Positions 1 through 12,814 of a stretch of 64,000 nt of DNA are shown piece by piece; position 1 is the first letter of the stretch, and each line of letters opens with the position of its first letter. Made by a program: the position numbers and the translations under genes. Origin of the DNA: Holtermanniella nyarrowii (taxonomy: Eukaryota; Basidiomycota; Tremellomycetes; Holtermanniales). Location of the stretch: assembly GCA_001600035.1 (NCBI GenBank), contig BCIT01000017.1:129816-193815 (forward strand), in the 5' to 3' direction. The notes below the pieces were generated by a model, which ran no database searches, was not told where the DNA came from, and worked only from the letters and a program-made list of their open reading frames with translations.

Positions 1-2322
1 GCCGGATCTGCTCTATTTCTTTCTCAAGCACAGCAATCAACGTCTATCGCAACTCGCAGCACAGCAGGCATACCGCCGGCTGGACCTCATCTTCGAAGAA
101 GGCGTCGAGGTTCACAGGTCACTCTCACACCAGATCGCCACGGTCCTCGAGTGAGTATGCTTGTCTTGCAAGCCAAGCTGACGTACAGCAACGAGCTCTA
201 CGCCAACTTTGTCCATGAGCTGCACATCAAGCATTCAGTGGCAAGCGAGCAGAATGAGGCCTCGCAGCCGCCAGAGATCGCTCAAGCTCAAGGCTGGGCT
301 CTTGCTGCATCGGTGATTCATGCTTGTCCACAGCTCAAGGTTATTGTGTGGCGTGCAGCGTTCGGAGTGGGTGACGCAGTTTGGGATGTAAGTACAGACA
401 ACACCGAACGAGTTTACTTGCTGACATCTCACCTAGGCCATCTCCGATTCCAAGCACCTTACGACTCTGCGCATACTTACAGCTATCCCCCACATTGCTC
501 AGCAAGATGTCAAAGCTCCTCGCTTAGCTCTCGATCGAGCTATCGGGAGCTCCACCAACCAAGTGGGCCTCGGAGACGTTTGGGACGGCCTTGAGGAACT
601 TGAAGTGGCTGATTTGAGTGTGGCAGGAGTACGTCTCAATGGAGGTGGCATTGTTGACGCCTTAGACGAGATCTCTCGCTTCCCATCTCCGACAACTGGC
701 AGAACAGGCGCATTTGCCGCCGCTATCATCCCTCAGTATCTCCACCCTGTTCATGGACGCTTCTCTGTGCTCAGCCATCTCAAAAGTTGGGTCTCACGGA
801 CGTTTGCGACGCCTGGAACTTTCGACAGGCGGCAGCAAACTGTCTTCAGAGGTCTTCATTGGTCTCGTTTGGAGCTGCACGGGACTAGAAGAGCTTTCGT
901 TGAGGCATGTCCAAGGTGAAGCCCTCCTGTGCGGATTCAAATGTACTGACTCGCAGGCCGGCTTGATCGCGACTTGTGGGAGAGAATCGACTATCCTGTA
1001 GGGCTGCGAAAGCTTGAGATCGAGATATCGGAGGACGGGCAGTATCATTCGTGAGTTATTTCCCTCCACTGACCTTCACCTCGCTGAAAGTCTGGCAGAT
1101 GGGCTCACAATCACCTGGAATCACTCCACCACGCGCCGCTCGCTAATCTGACTCACTTGGCCGTGCGCCGCTTGGTGCCACCGATCGCCACTCTGCCACT
1201 TATTCCATGTCTGCCCTCCCTGAGCATCCCAGTAATCAGCGACTCGTGTGAGCCAAAGCCTATGCCGTCTCAGCTAGTCTCGGCTCTCGTGATCAATGGC
1301 GGTGGGCTTCTCGACTTGTCGCTGAGCTGGTGGGCGTGTGACACTGTAGTCATCACGCAGCTAGCGAGGTCATGCGGTAGTCTCCGCACTATGGAGCTTC
1401 TGGTTTGCTGCCCGCTAAGAAAGATCGTAAGTATCTTGAAAATGTATCATGGCATCAGCTAACATGACAGCTTGGTCTCACGACGGCCTTCTCCAACTTG
1501 CACCATCTCGAGACACTCCGCATCGCGGTTCCTCTAGAACACATCGAGCGCTCCTACCAGACCACGCCAGGTTCATCCCCCTCTCGTGACGAGCCAAGCG
1601 TCGCAACGCCATCATCGGCAGAGATATCTCTGCCAACGCCACTGACTGCGATTGTGACGTTGCCAGACCCAGCTATCCCACCTATCAAAGACATTCGCAA
1701 GTTCGTGCGCAAGTTGCCACAGCTGAGAGCTATTGATTGGGACGGTCGAGGCGGAAAGGGACGTTGGTCAATCACTCGCTCAAACGACCGCAAGGTCAGC
1801 GTCGACATCTCCTTCGAGCACGCCGCCGTTAGGACAGTGAAGCTGTGGTTGGAAGCGCATGAAACTCCTCCACGATGGGACTTTCCCGACGACAGAGGCG
1901 CAGGCAGGTCATCCAAGGGAGATGTTACTCCAGATGAAGCCGACCTCTTGATGTCTCCGGCATCGACATTGCTCGCCACCCCTCCTAGTCGTTCGACGTC
2001 CACATCGAAGCTCCCGGCGTTGAGCAGCCCTGAAGCGGATGATGCGCTCAGCAAAGCCGTCAGTCGTCTCTCGCTGCCTTCGACACCTCCACGAAAGACC
2101 TACGCTGCTATTAGCCTCGCCAACGCCTCAGCATCGACACTGATTGGCGGCGTGGTCAAATCAACATCAGCGAAGCCCGCTCAACCGCCGGCCGTCTCAT
2201 CCAAAACGCCCCAAATCTCCAGCCCGGAACAGACCTCGCCGAGAAAGATTGTTACGGCTAATGGCTGGCGATTGTCGGGCGCAGCAAAGCGCAAAAAGAA
2301 GAAGATGGAGTCCGATGTGTGA
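1..2322 (+). CDS. F-box/LRR-like hypothetical protein (5' end outside window)
   Basis: The first exon is open from base 2 and reads PDLLYFFLKHSNQRL, so the start lies upstream. I place introns at 151-188, 388-436, 915-956, 1051-1098 and 1427-1470, each GT..AG with a CTGAC-type branch site, and a long last exon at 1471-2322. The middle of the protein has leucine-rich stretches spaced like degenerate leucine-rich repeats, as in many basidiomycete F-box proteins that recruit substrates to SCF ubiquitin ligases. The F-box itself would lie outside the window, so this role is inference. The tail is rich in Ser, Pro and Thr and ends in a basic run (AAKRKKKKMESDV) that could act as a nuclear signal. 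It converges on the next gene with 85 bp between the stops. Confidence 0.6.
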
Positions 2323-2407
2323 GAGAGAATTTGACAAATACTGTACATAGCAACCTTCAACTGCACATTCCATGATACCCAAAACTTGACAGACTGGCTG
2401 GCACCGG

Positions 2408-5400
2408 TCAAACAATCCCGCCTTGCCTCTCCAATCGCGCGCGATTGAGCTGCTCAATCTGTTGCGACAGAAAGTCGCTCGTGTCGGGCCTTGACGATGT
2501 CAGACCACATCAATCTCACATAGGGGACGTACCGAGTTCGAACGATCCTCAGCAAGACTTCAGCTGTCTTCTCCTCATCTTGGTCGACATTTGCGGCGAC
2601 GCCGCGACTCCGTCGAGCAGCACCGCTACCGCCGTGAGGGAAGCTTAAGCTACCTGTGGGTGTCGGACGACCAGCGGCTTTGACCGCTGCTGCGCACCGT
2701 TCTTTAAGCTGCGGGGTCGGCCTGGTTTCGTCAGCAGAAGCGAAGAAACCTATAGGGCAACTTACAGATCCAGATTCTGGCCCGCCATCAGAATTTCTCT
2801 GTAAGGACCCGACTGAAGCGCAGCAAGAGGGACTCCATGCTCAACACCGTTCTCAGCGGCGTTGAAGAATGCCTTCAGAAACTGAAAAAGATCAGTAGGA
2901 AGTATAAAGAGTGCTCGACTCACCTGCAACCACTTGAAAACGACGTCCACTTCTGCGGCAGAGAGCAGCTCCTTATTTGACGACTTATTGGAAAGCGGTG
3001 GAAGTAACAGGGAGACGAGGGTATCGATAATGCGACGCCAGAGAAGCAACATCAGATGTATTCTCATACCGTCGACGAGTGTCACTGAGAATGTAGAGAA
3101 CTGGCTTGTCAGGATGAATCGCACAGGCAGTACTCACGTTTTGGTTCAGATACTCGAAGAGCGGCATGAGGCTGTTCTCCAGCTCCTCCTCTGACAGAGC
3201 AGTTTGCCTCGTGAAGCCTTTCTTGGGCTTGTCTCTCAACGGTTTGAGCAATGCTTGTAGGGTGGCTCGAGACAGCTGGCTTTGAAAGAACTCACCCATC
3301 TATCAGACGTCAGCAGCAGGCACGAGGACTTCATCATGGCTACCCACGCGATCGCAAATGCATCTAGACATGTCCTCGGCTGCGCGGTCGAGCGCGCGGC
3401 CAGCCGTCTCAAGGTGAGCGTTGATATCATGCTTTTCTCCACCCTCCATCGTAATTCGCAGGTGCACGACGCCTCGGGGATGCAGGGGCAAGAAGATGTC
3501 CTTCGTAGGAGCGACAGCGAAAGCTCTCGCATCGAGCTTGAACGCAGCCAGACCGATAAGATCATGCTTGCCGACAAGTTGGCGGTCATAGCAAGCCACT
3601 TCGAAGGTTTTGATTGATCCGATTGATACTTCAAAGGTCTCCTCCCTGTCTATGAGCCTCAACATCAACATCATCGGTCTTACCATTTCGGTGACTCCTC
3701 CCCCAGAATGGTACGTGATTTGAACACACGCGCGCCCATGTCATCGGTCACAGTCACGAAAGCATCGGCCGCCTTTGCCAGACTTTTGTGCAGCAGGCTT
3801 TCTCCTCGAGTCGCAGACACCGTAAAGATGTGACGAGCCGTGTTGTCGGATTCGTTGCCGTTGACACCAGTGCGTAGCTTGCGCTCACGTACAATGCGAG
3901 CAGTCTCGTCTGCTTCCATCGCGTAAGTTAGGTCTTCCATTGAGGCGTGAGCTGCGCCCATGTCGGTCAGCTTCACCAAAGCCTGTATAATGAGCTGTGT
4001 CCAGGCTGTACGCGTCCACTCACAGCAGGAGGGATCATGAAGCCTTCAACTTTCTTCTTCTCCAGGTTTTGAACAGCTTGTCGTCCCTTGGCCAGCCATG
4101 CACTGGCTTTGCCACCAAACTGACTAGGGAGTTCGACTGCAGGTACTGAAGAACGAGGTGGGGCCAGATCTGCCATGAACAGAGCATGGACGGTGGACGC
4201 ATACTGGATGACAGCACCAGATGCAGTCTGTTCATCAGCTACTTATCCCATTAGTCACTCACCTTTGACAAGTCGATCAGAAAGCAGGCTCGTCGATACT
4301 CTTCAAGCGGAAGATCCTGAAGCACGACACGGACAGCCTCGCGGATGAAGTCGAAGAGATCAAGAACTGATTGAGAGTGGCGCAGCTGTCCTTCAGGAAC
4401 CCACTGAAGACGTGAGTCAAGATAACGAATGCATGAACAACTTACACTGTCCATTTCCACAGCCCGCGAGACCCAGTCATGGGTCGTATTGACCTCGGTG
4501 TCGCGTAGCCAAGCTTGTACATGAGGCTCAAAGAAAGGGTCCAGCTCGAATGCTAGCTCTTGACTGCCCGATTAGCCTTGATAGTCATCGCGATCGTGAC
4601 GTACCCCGGACATAGCTCCTCAAAGAGACCGACAAGCCGCGAGGTGCGTTCATACAGTGCAAAGATATCACTGTTCCCACTCGCCTTGGGTTTCTCGAGA
4701 ACTTGGAGCTCGGCGAGATACAGCGGAAGCTGCTTTGACAGTACAACGCCTGCAGCATCGAGGTCGCTGATGTCAACGTCAAGGCAAATGCGGACACCCA
4801 CCTTCCCAGCGCATCACCCCACGCTTTGCGAATCCTCGTGACTCCCTGAAGGATCCAATCCGCTACTCTCTCGAACCCAAGGATCTCGCTGTTTTGCGAA
4901 TTGCCACCCACTCCGCCCATGAGATCGTCAACGGCAACAACGTATGCGCCGACAGCACCAGCCTTCAGCTCGTCGGAGGCAGCCTCCATGGTCTGCTTTG
5001 TCTGCGGGTGAGATGCGAAGAGTGGTGTGCGTAAGATTGACATGGCGGAGCGAGAGAGAGCTTGAGGTGGGCCAGCATTTCCAGGGAAGATTGTTGCCAC
5101 GGCGGCGGTATAAGCTCCTAAGAGCTCAGTCAAGATAGTCTCCAGTCCAGGGTAAAGACTCGTGCCCTGACAGTCAGCGCTTACAGTATCGTATCAAGAC
5201 CTACATCACCGAGTGACGAACCATACTCCTCAATAGCCACTTCAAGACGCTTCGCAGCTGTCACCTCGTCAACCGTCCCGACGTTTTGGCGCCAGTCATT
5301 TACAAGCGCGTCCATCTCGCGCTGCATCTGACCTTTGCCTTCGACACCCCAAACATCAGCACACTTGCTAAGGAGATCCATCTCGGAGGACTTTTGCACG

Positions 5401-6931
5401 CCATCAGGACATATGCGAGAAACGAGATGTGTAAAGACTGCGAAGCGTTGAGGCGGTGAGAAGAAGCAATCTGTACCGGCGTCGATGAATGCCACGGCGT
5501 CTGTCGGACCGCCTTCTGCTGGACCGTAGCCGTTGCGGGTGTATTGGAGGTCTGGGAAGATAGACACCAGATCGGAGAGAGCTGTGTTAAGTTTTTGCTT
5601 TCTTGCGCGTTGATGGCCGTTGGGAGAGTCAATCTCATCTAGCTGCGCCAGCTGCAGCTGGAGGTCATTCAAGTAGGTCTGGTGATCAGCATCCCTAACT
5701 CAACCCTGAGCACTTGCCTTTTCGTTCAGACCCTTGGCCTTGAGGTCCGCAACATGGCGCTCCATTGCCTCCGCAGACACGCCAAAGACCCTCTGCAAAG
5801 CCTGGCCAAACTCAAGCTGATCAACAACAGCGCTCAAGAAGCCAGGCGATGGCTTCCTCTTCGTTGTCCTAGGCGAAGACGGCGCAGGTGAAAGAGGCTT
5901 CCCAAGTCCCAGAGCAGAGAACTCGGAAGACAGCGGCGATAGGGGCGTATCAGGCTCAACCGCCAGCATGAACGATTTGAGTTCAGTCTTGATTTTGTAC
6001 TGAAATTCGCGATCTTTGTCTGTCTGTGGTCGAACGAGGGGGCTAAAGTAGGAGCATGAGGAGACAACATTGAGCAGCAAGTTGATGAGATGGTTGTGCT
6101 GTGCGTTGATCTGTTTCGTCGTCAAGTTATCGGGAAGTGTCGAATGAAATGCTAGAAGTCAGCTACATATGTTCACAGTGGAGACTTACCTTCAACGAGC
6201 GTTGGAATCTCCCGCAAGTTGAGGCCAGATGGCGTTTTCGTTCCTCTCTTCGGGCCGAGCAAATTGAGGAAGGTAGTGACAGCTGGGCACGATCAGCACT
6301 CGTTTTGACGCAACGGCGACCTAGCTTACTTTCAGTCCAAATTCGATCTCCATCTTCGTTCTGCAGCATCGGCCAAAACTCTGTCAACAATTCCTTTGGC
6401 AGCTTGGCAGCAGTAGCTGCTGGCAATGGCGGAGCTTCTTCAATGTCCTCGGCATTCTTCTTGTTGAAGATGGATGACTTTCTGCGATTGAACCCAAAAC
6501 GCGATGCAGGCGAAGATGCGGTTGGCGAGGTCAGAGGAGGAGATGGTAGACCAGCACCAATGGATGACGTCGTGCTTGTACTCAATCTGTGCGGAAGATG
6601 AGGCAGAGGTGCAGGTGGCGGGTGGCTGAGATGATGGGCGAGCACACTGTCACGTCAGCCACGCGTCACTCAATGCTCAAGAAACCTACGCAACGCGCAA
6701 TGCGTAATCATAAGCAAGGGCTTCTGTAGTCTTGGCACCTCCAGAGCTCTCCGCGAGAGAGTTTTTGTTTGTACGATCTATCTGTACACCTTTGAAGTAG
6801 CCGGGACTTTGCGGTCTCTCTGACAGGGGACTGGCACCGCGGGGTATAGGAGATGGCAAAGGGGAGCCCAGGCCAGAGTCGGGTGTTCTTTGTGACGAAT
6901 AACGGGGTGACAGCGCAGGTCGGAGGGACAT
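2408..6931 (-). CDS. UNC-13/Munc13-like protein with MHD1, C2 and MHD2 domains
   Basis: A large gene of about thirteen exons, roughly 1,290 codons after removing about 50-nt introns. The N-terminus (6931 down to about 6170) is Ser/Pro-rich and low in complexity. The centre carries the helical MUN/MHD1-like region. A C2-type beta sandwich lies at 3303-3686, with the stretch VACYDRQLVGKHDLIG typical of a C2 strand-loop. MHD2 follows at 2762-3300, including LLLWRRIIDTLVSLLLPPLS. The domain order matches the fungal family that includes fission yeast Ync13, which helps tether or prime exocytic vesicles, mainly in septation. A final intron at the CTGTAAGT site near 2765 and another near 2510 bring the reading frame to DFLSQQIEQLNRARLE and the stop at 2408. 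The start ATG at 6931 is the first in frame. Confidence 0.85.
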
Positions 6932-7273
6932 GCTTGGACGCGCTTGAAGTCTGATAGTCCTTGGACGTCTGTACAGATTACGTCCGAGCTCAAGCGGGAG
7001 CCGATTTTTATAAAAGATCTTGTTTGGTCCCTGGAAGCTGCCGACGCGACTGGAGTCGACGCCTGTTGTTCCATGGCCCTATTCCGCAATCGGACATCCC
7101 TGATTTCCGGTCTCTGCTGCTGGGCTATGGACAAGAGTACAATATGCATGGATACAGGTGGGAAGTTTTGAACAGGCAGGTCGCATCAAACGCTTCCTTC
7201 GACAATGTCTCTCATCGCCCAGTCAGTGCGCCTCGCGAGACATGTCTCGGGCACAGCACGGGAAGACGGCAAA

Positions 7274-9630
7274 TCATTCCTGCAAGCCTAACACTCCATA
7301 GAGGTTGTCCATGAAGGAGTCACCAAAACCCTGCGTTGAGAAGTCTGCCAGGCTCGTGGGATCGACGCCAAATGACCTAGCACAGAGTCAGTTGCGGACA
7401 ATTGAAGGTCGTGTACTGACCGAATGATGGCATCCATGTCGAGCTCATCCGAAAGAATGGCCGGCGCGCTCCCCGCTTCAGTGCCATTCTGATGCACACC
7501 AAGACGCTCCATGATGCGTGCCACGGTGCGAAACATCTTGCCGACCCCAGGATTGGTGGCCGAGTTCTCGCGCAAGCCTTCGAGACAGACATTCAGCAGT
7601 CTTGCTGAGTCTGATTGCGGGCCCTGCTGAGCTGCCATGCGAACATGAATAGTGGCAGCGACATAGGTCGTGTAGGACTGTGATTAGGGCCGAGATGAGC
7701 CTCGAGACGTACGATGAGATAAGGCGCACGGGCGAGCGTGAATGTCTGGCGATAGCGTGCGAGAACATCAGTGGCGCCTTTCGCCGCCTCTTCACAACGC
7801 TGCCAGCTGACTTGCACCACGCTCGGAGACAGATTGTGCGTCCCAGTCTCAACGAAAGGTCTGTGCAGCAGAGTGACCAGAGTATAGTACATTGCACTGA
7901 GATTAGCCATGTCAGCGCTTGAGTACGCACTGTAGGGATAGAACATGCGGCGGAGGAACAGCTTGATTGGAATTGGGATCAAATTCGACCTCTGCCGGCA
8001 AAGACGCCTTCCAGCGCTGCAGGCTTCTTGACAGATGGTCGAGCTGAGGACCGGGGCGGCCCATCGGTCCCTGGTCGGCGTAGATATCCGTAATGATGCG
8101 ATCCATAATCACAGACAGCGAACAAAGTGACTTGAACGTGCTGATGGCCCTGGCTGCTGCGCCAGGATAGCGATGGATGCCCGGAAAAGCGAATGGCGTC
8201 CACTGCTCTTGCTCTTCGTACCAATCAAGGAAGCGGTGAGGCACGTGCATTCTATCTTGCCCAAAGCTGACTGCGCGGCCCTGGTACAAGGAAATGATCT
8301 TGTCTAGAACTGGGTGTCAGCTTTGGAAAGCTGGCTCACTCACTGTACGCGGCCCAGACAATCCGCCTGCGAATCTCAATCTCTTCAGGCAGCAGAGCGC
8401 TTTGCGCAGTTGCAGCATCATAGTTCAGGCCCAGATCCATGACCATGCGAATTGCAATGCCGCTGTAGTTCCAAGCTGCACTCTGATGACCGTGGGCTCC
8501 CAGGGAGCTCGATAGCAAAAGCATCGCTTGGATTGTCGGGATACTCGACTGGTCCAAGGCGGTACCAAGAAGCTCCTTGATTCTGCGCAAGAAGCGTAGA
8601 CCTGCAGTTGTCTGATCCAGAGGATCGTCGTAGACGTCTGGTCGTTCAGAGAATTTGGAGACGGAGAAGAAGATGGCGTTGAGCAGCAATCTTGAGTAAT
8701 ACTGTCCTGCTGGTCAGTGCCCGTCGAGGATGATCACTTGCCTTGACAAGCCATGTCTCTCATGAACACTAACGTAAGCGAAACACTGCGATAATGAACT
8801 CACAAGGCCGGTAGGAGATGAGAAAGGCGAAATGCTGCCTATTCCAATGTAGAGCGAGTAGGTGCATTGCAAGGTCTGGGGGAACTCCATCAACTGCGAA
8901 ATTAGACCTTTTCTTGCCGCAATATTGCTCACAATCAAGCCGACCCGAGGCAAGATTCAGAACCTCCATATGCCGCTCTTCTGCACTGCGAGAAGTTGCC
9001 TTTTGCTTGAAATCTTCCTCGTCCATGGTCGAGGTGCAGGTTGGGTCATTAAAGTCGTGCTCTGCTACATCATCATAGTTGAAACTGGTAGGTCCGTGGA
9101 CTCCAGTCCTTGTTACGAGTTAACGATGTTCCAAGGAGCTAACACACCTATGATAACGAGCGCCGTTGGAATGAGCATCGGACCTGTTAAGACCTGGTTG
9201 AGCAACTTCTGTGTCGTGTGCTCCTTCAATTCCACCATTGCTGTTCTCTGGTCCTGCAAGAGCAGAATGTCTTGGAGCACCATTCGACAAGCTCTCCAAA
9301 TGAAGTATGTGCGCGGTCAAACGCTCTACCTCTCGCTCAAGTTCATCGATCCGACCATGAGTAGGTCTGCCGCGTCAGCGCTCATCCTCCCTTTTCCCAA
9401 CGCACCTAGCTCTGTTCACCCTTTCAACAGGTACGCAATCCCTGTTGTTCTCAATACAATTGGAGCACATTGGTTCTCTTAGATCACACTTCATCTGTTT
9501 GCAACGTCAGCGGACCGTCAAGCACCGTCGTTTGCGAGCGTACTTTGCGCTTGAAGCAATACTGGCATGCCAGCCTCTTCCTCCGGGAAGGAGAAGCCGA
9601 CCTGCTGGGTTCTAAAGCGCGGTGCGGCAT
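7274..9630 (-). CDS. Zn2Cys6 fungal-specific transcription factor
   Basis: Joining across a small intron near 9490-9535 gives a complete binuclear zinc cluster: CQYCFKRKMKC, then six residues, C, two residues, C, six residues, C. It is followed by a short heptad-like linker (RIDELEREVERLTAHILHLE), the usual dimerisation coiled coil. The rest, about 600 residues, has the helical fungal-specific transcription factor domain, for example the RRRIVWAAY segment near 8345. The last exon ends GDSFMDNLYGVLGLQE, possibly an acidic/hydrophobic activation tail. I chose the ATG at 9630, just before the basic run; an in-frame ATG at 9720 would add 30 residues. It lies head-to-tail behind the PrpF-like gene, 124 bp away, so it is a candidate local regulator. 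That role is inference from position. Confidence 0.85.
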
Positions 9631-9754
9631 GGCGACGCTCTTCGACGTGGTAAGCTTTTCGTCTTGGGTCTTGCATTCCCGGCATGTCGAGTTCCGCAAG
9701 GCGGGAGCAAATATGTACAACTTTGGAATGCATCATGCACCAGGTCCAGGTCGT

Positions 9755-11162
9755 CTACACATTACACATCACTGTCCCTTCCATGAGCCTCCTCGCAGTG
9801 CGGTAGACCGTGCCACACTCTACATGTATTTCCCCGTCCTGTGTACTGCACGTCCCTTCAACAGCCATGGTACCGCCTGCATGTCCAACAATAAGGGGAC
9901 CTGCGAGATTATGACCTCGCTTCTTGCGAGTTTGTGCAAAGTACCAATTGACCAAGGTACCTGGCACCGATGACGCCGCACCCACGCAGACTGCGCCTGT
10001 CATCTGAATTGTGGGATGAGGCTTGCCCATGGAGTATGGCCGAACCCAGACGTCAGCGTCGTCGACGTTTATCACTCGACCGGCAGGGGTCTCGTATCGA
10101 CTCGGAGGCCCAACAATGGCGATCTTGGGCGTGCCCATTGTCAGAGCTGCCATCTCTGCAGTCGCTGCGAGGCCCATGAGAATCGCCGCTTGGCAGCGAA
10201 TCTCCATCAAGGTCGACGTAACAGTCTCTGCCAGGACAGCGACCGACTCGCCGCCAATGAGGCCAAGCTCTTCTGCCGAGACAAAGACGAAAGGGTTGGC
10301 AGCGTCGACGCAGCTGACGTGAAATTCTCGTGCTGCGCCGCTGGGTAGGGTAGGGGACAGCGAGATTGTATCGATGGCTTTGCCGGTGGGTAGGAGCTTG
10401 CCGGTCATGGCGCCGGCAGGGTTGAGGAAGTCCATGCGGATCGGTGCACCTGGAGAGCTGACACCGTCAAGGCACATGTCGCCGAGCTCGACAGGGACCC
10501 CGTCCTCGACATCAAACGTAGAACGGACGATTTTGCCAGTGTTCAAGCTGAGTTTGCGTCAGTGGCTTGACGAAGAATCTTATGTACTCACTTGCGAATC
10601 CTCACAGAAACAGAGTAGCGCCGCTTCGATTTGACAGCAAAGAGTTTCTCGCTGCAATAGGGTCAGCGCTACCTTCTCCGGCGGGCTCGAAGCTCACTCG
10701 ACAGAAAAAGGACCCACGCCCGCAAGCATGTTTCCACAGTTGCCAGTGAAGTCCAAGGGTGAGCCATCGATGGGCACTGGGCAAGTCAGTACTGCTGCAT
10801 CATTCGGCGTGAACCTCACCTTGGATGAACAGGTAATCAACGTCAGCTTCCTGGCAAGGCGACACTGACATCACAGCGACCTTGCTCTGAGTGCTGCTGC
10901 CGCCACCCATGCCGTTCAGCTGGCGGGAGTATGGGTCTGGAGAGCCCATCGCAGACAAGAGCAGCGGTCCCCATGCCTCTCTGTCCTCTGGCAAGTCTTC
11001 AAGACGAAGAAAGAGACCCTTTGACGTGCCAGCTCTCATCAGGACGGCGCGAAGCTTGGTTCGGCGACCCTTGCGAGCAGCCTTGAATTGGTTACCGTCA
11101 TCACTTGAAGAAGACGGTGATAGCGAGCGCGGTGGCGTGAGTGGCAAGGTTGATACCGGCAT
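9755..11162 (-). CDS. PrpF-family isomerase (aconitate/methylaconitate isomerase-like)
   Basis: The family has the diaminopimelate-epimerase fold in duplicate and moves double bonds in methylaconitate, aconitate or methylitaconate. Visible family marks are LRAVLMRAGTSKG near residue 40, NGMGGGSSTQSKVAV, the cysteine motif DFTGNCGNM in exon 2 (around 10720-10750), and the C-terminal glycine-rich GPLIVGHAGGTM. Three short introns are placed near 10775-10820, 10650-10700 and 10545-10600. The N-terminus is basic and Ser-rich, without a clear mitochondrial presequence, so a cytosolic site is likely. Bacterial PrpF works with AcnD in the methylcitrate cycle; a fungal relative, Adi1 of Ustilago, turns cis-aconitate into trans-aconitate. 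Next door are two mitochondrial carriers and a transcription factor. The substrate is not settled by the sequence. Confidence 0.85.
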
Positions 11163-11516
11163 AGTGTATGGGGCAGACGGATACTCGGGTCATACGTGCA
11201 TACTTCGGGCTCTTCTATATGTTCGAGTAAGCTCGTACGGAGGTACTCATTCCGCATGCAGGGTCTTGAGACCGCTTGTTTCGCTGCTATGCGCATTGGC
11301 AAACGTTGAAACGAAATGGACTTTCGAATTCCGCAATGACTTTCCGTCATCCAAATTTTGCCGAGAATCGGCCGCCGTCCCTGAGCTGAGTGACCTGCGT
11401 GTAAGGTGAGGCCACGAGCAGGTCGCCAATGGGACGGTAGCGTGGCCACTGGTCGCCAATGTAGCAAACATTCCACATGGAGAGCAAAATATGAATGATG
11501 TAATGCAGAATTTTAT

Positions 11517-12587
11517 CTATGATGCTGTTCGATAAAAGACCTTCTTCAGCTGCTCGAAGAAGACGAATGTGAGCATGGTGGTCGGGGTCATCCTCAACCA
11601 AGCTGGTAGCCACCCTCGTAGTAGTACTCTTGGGCCATCTCGCTGGATCGACTTTGTGACAATGTTCATCACAGACTGAGACGTCAATCTGGCACTCACC
11701 AAGCACTCACGACTCCAGGTTTCGAGCTAGATTGTACTCTCGACTTGATAACATCAATTGGCGCACACAACGTGACGGCAATCGTCCCTCCCATGAAGGC
11801 AGTGAGCATATGCAAGGGCACGCCATCACGGACGAGACCGGAGGCCAACAGCTTTCCCCTGATGATATCGTAGCTGTCTTGTCAACTTGATCTATCAGGC
11901 GAAGGCTGCCTGACTCACCATGACAGCTGACTCGCGTTCATGACCACGCTCCGCAAGCAGGTCACTTGAGCACCCCGAAAGGTCTTCAACAATCCTTCGT
12001 CTCTTGAAATTCTGAAAAGCGCATGAAGCGCATTGCGGTATCCAAATCGATGCTGCGGGGCTTTCACGCCATCAGAGCTTAATCGCACCATCACAAGCTC
12101 TGTTTGTCAGTCGTACGCACGCGATCAGCTTCAAGCGAGCTCACCTCCAGGAGCTCCGAGAACTCCAGCAACAGCACCCGCCAGCGCTCCATTCTTCACC
12201 AGATTCCATCTAGATGGTACCTCTCCCGGATCCAAACGTCTCCCATCTCGCTCTTTCAGTTTGGCGTAGATACCAAATCGCGCCGCTCCGTACGTCGCCT
12301 GCCGCAAAAGACTCCCAGACAGTCCATTCCATAAGCCAAGAAAGCCTTCAGCTGCTACGGTCGAGCGCACGGTCGCAAGCATGCCTTGACGAATGCGCTG
12401 AGTCTGCGCTCGGACCTTTGTCTGATCGATAGGATGTGTGATCATCACCGACATCATAGATGCAGCACCTGCAGGTCAGACGACTCTGAAGATAGGGGCT
12501 TACCTCCAAGCCAGAATGGGTATTCCCGGGCTTCTATCTCCGCCAGCTTGGGCTCGGGAGCAGCTCGCATGCCGCTTTGGTTCTCCA
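11517..12587 (-). CDS. Mitochondrial carrier, dicarboxylate (DIC1) type
   Basis: An SLC25-type carrier of the inner mitochondrial membrane with three repeats. Signature motifs are seen in repeat 1 (PIDQTKVRAQ, about 12425) and repeat 3 (PIDVIKSRVQ, about 11750), with a degenerate PGGELADRM in repeat 2. LLRQATYGAARFGIY and RMTPTTMLTFVFFEQLKK match the DIC1/SLC25A10 subgroup, which exchanges malate or succinate for phosphate. The start MENQSGMR at 12587 is followed by an intron after the first 28 codons or so. Further introns lie near 12075-12130, 11880-11935 and 11660-11730. It is transcribed away from the tricarboxylate-type carrier, from a shared 227-bp gap. Substrate assignment is by family resemblance only. 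Confidence 0.82.
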
Positions 12588-12814
12588 TTATCGTTGCTTG
12601 TCCCGCTCTGAATCTGTCATGTACTTGTCGAGGATGTTAAAGTTGTAGCTCGATCAAAGTTCAGCGCCACCGAATAACTCCGATCTCGTAAGCGGAAATC
12701 AACAATCCGTAGCGCCACCTGAGCGGTCCCTGTTCCTCCTCGCCAGCAATCATCGCTTGTACAAGATGAAGCGCCGGATCAGTATCACCATGGCATCATT
12801 ACGCTTCAAGAATC
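12588..12814. promoter_or_regulatory. Shared divergent promoter of two mitochondrial carriers
   Basis: These 227 bp separate the start codons of two oppositely transcribed carrier genes, so both promoters must lie here or overlap the genes. I see no clear TATA box. The region is GC-rich with CGG-type half-sites (for example near 12720-12728) that a Zn2Cys6 factor could bind, but such triplets are common by chance. Confidence 0.5.

Noticed and set aside
2525-2545. GTTCGAAC stretch resembling a tRNA B box
   Set aside because: No matching A box or cloverleaf arms around it, and it falls in the last exons of the UNC-13-like gene.
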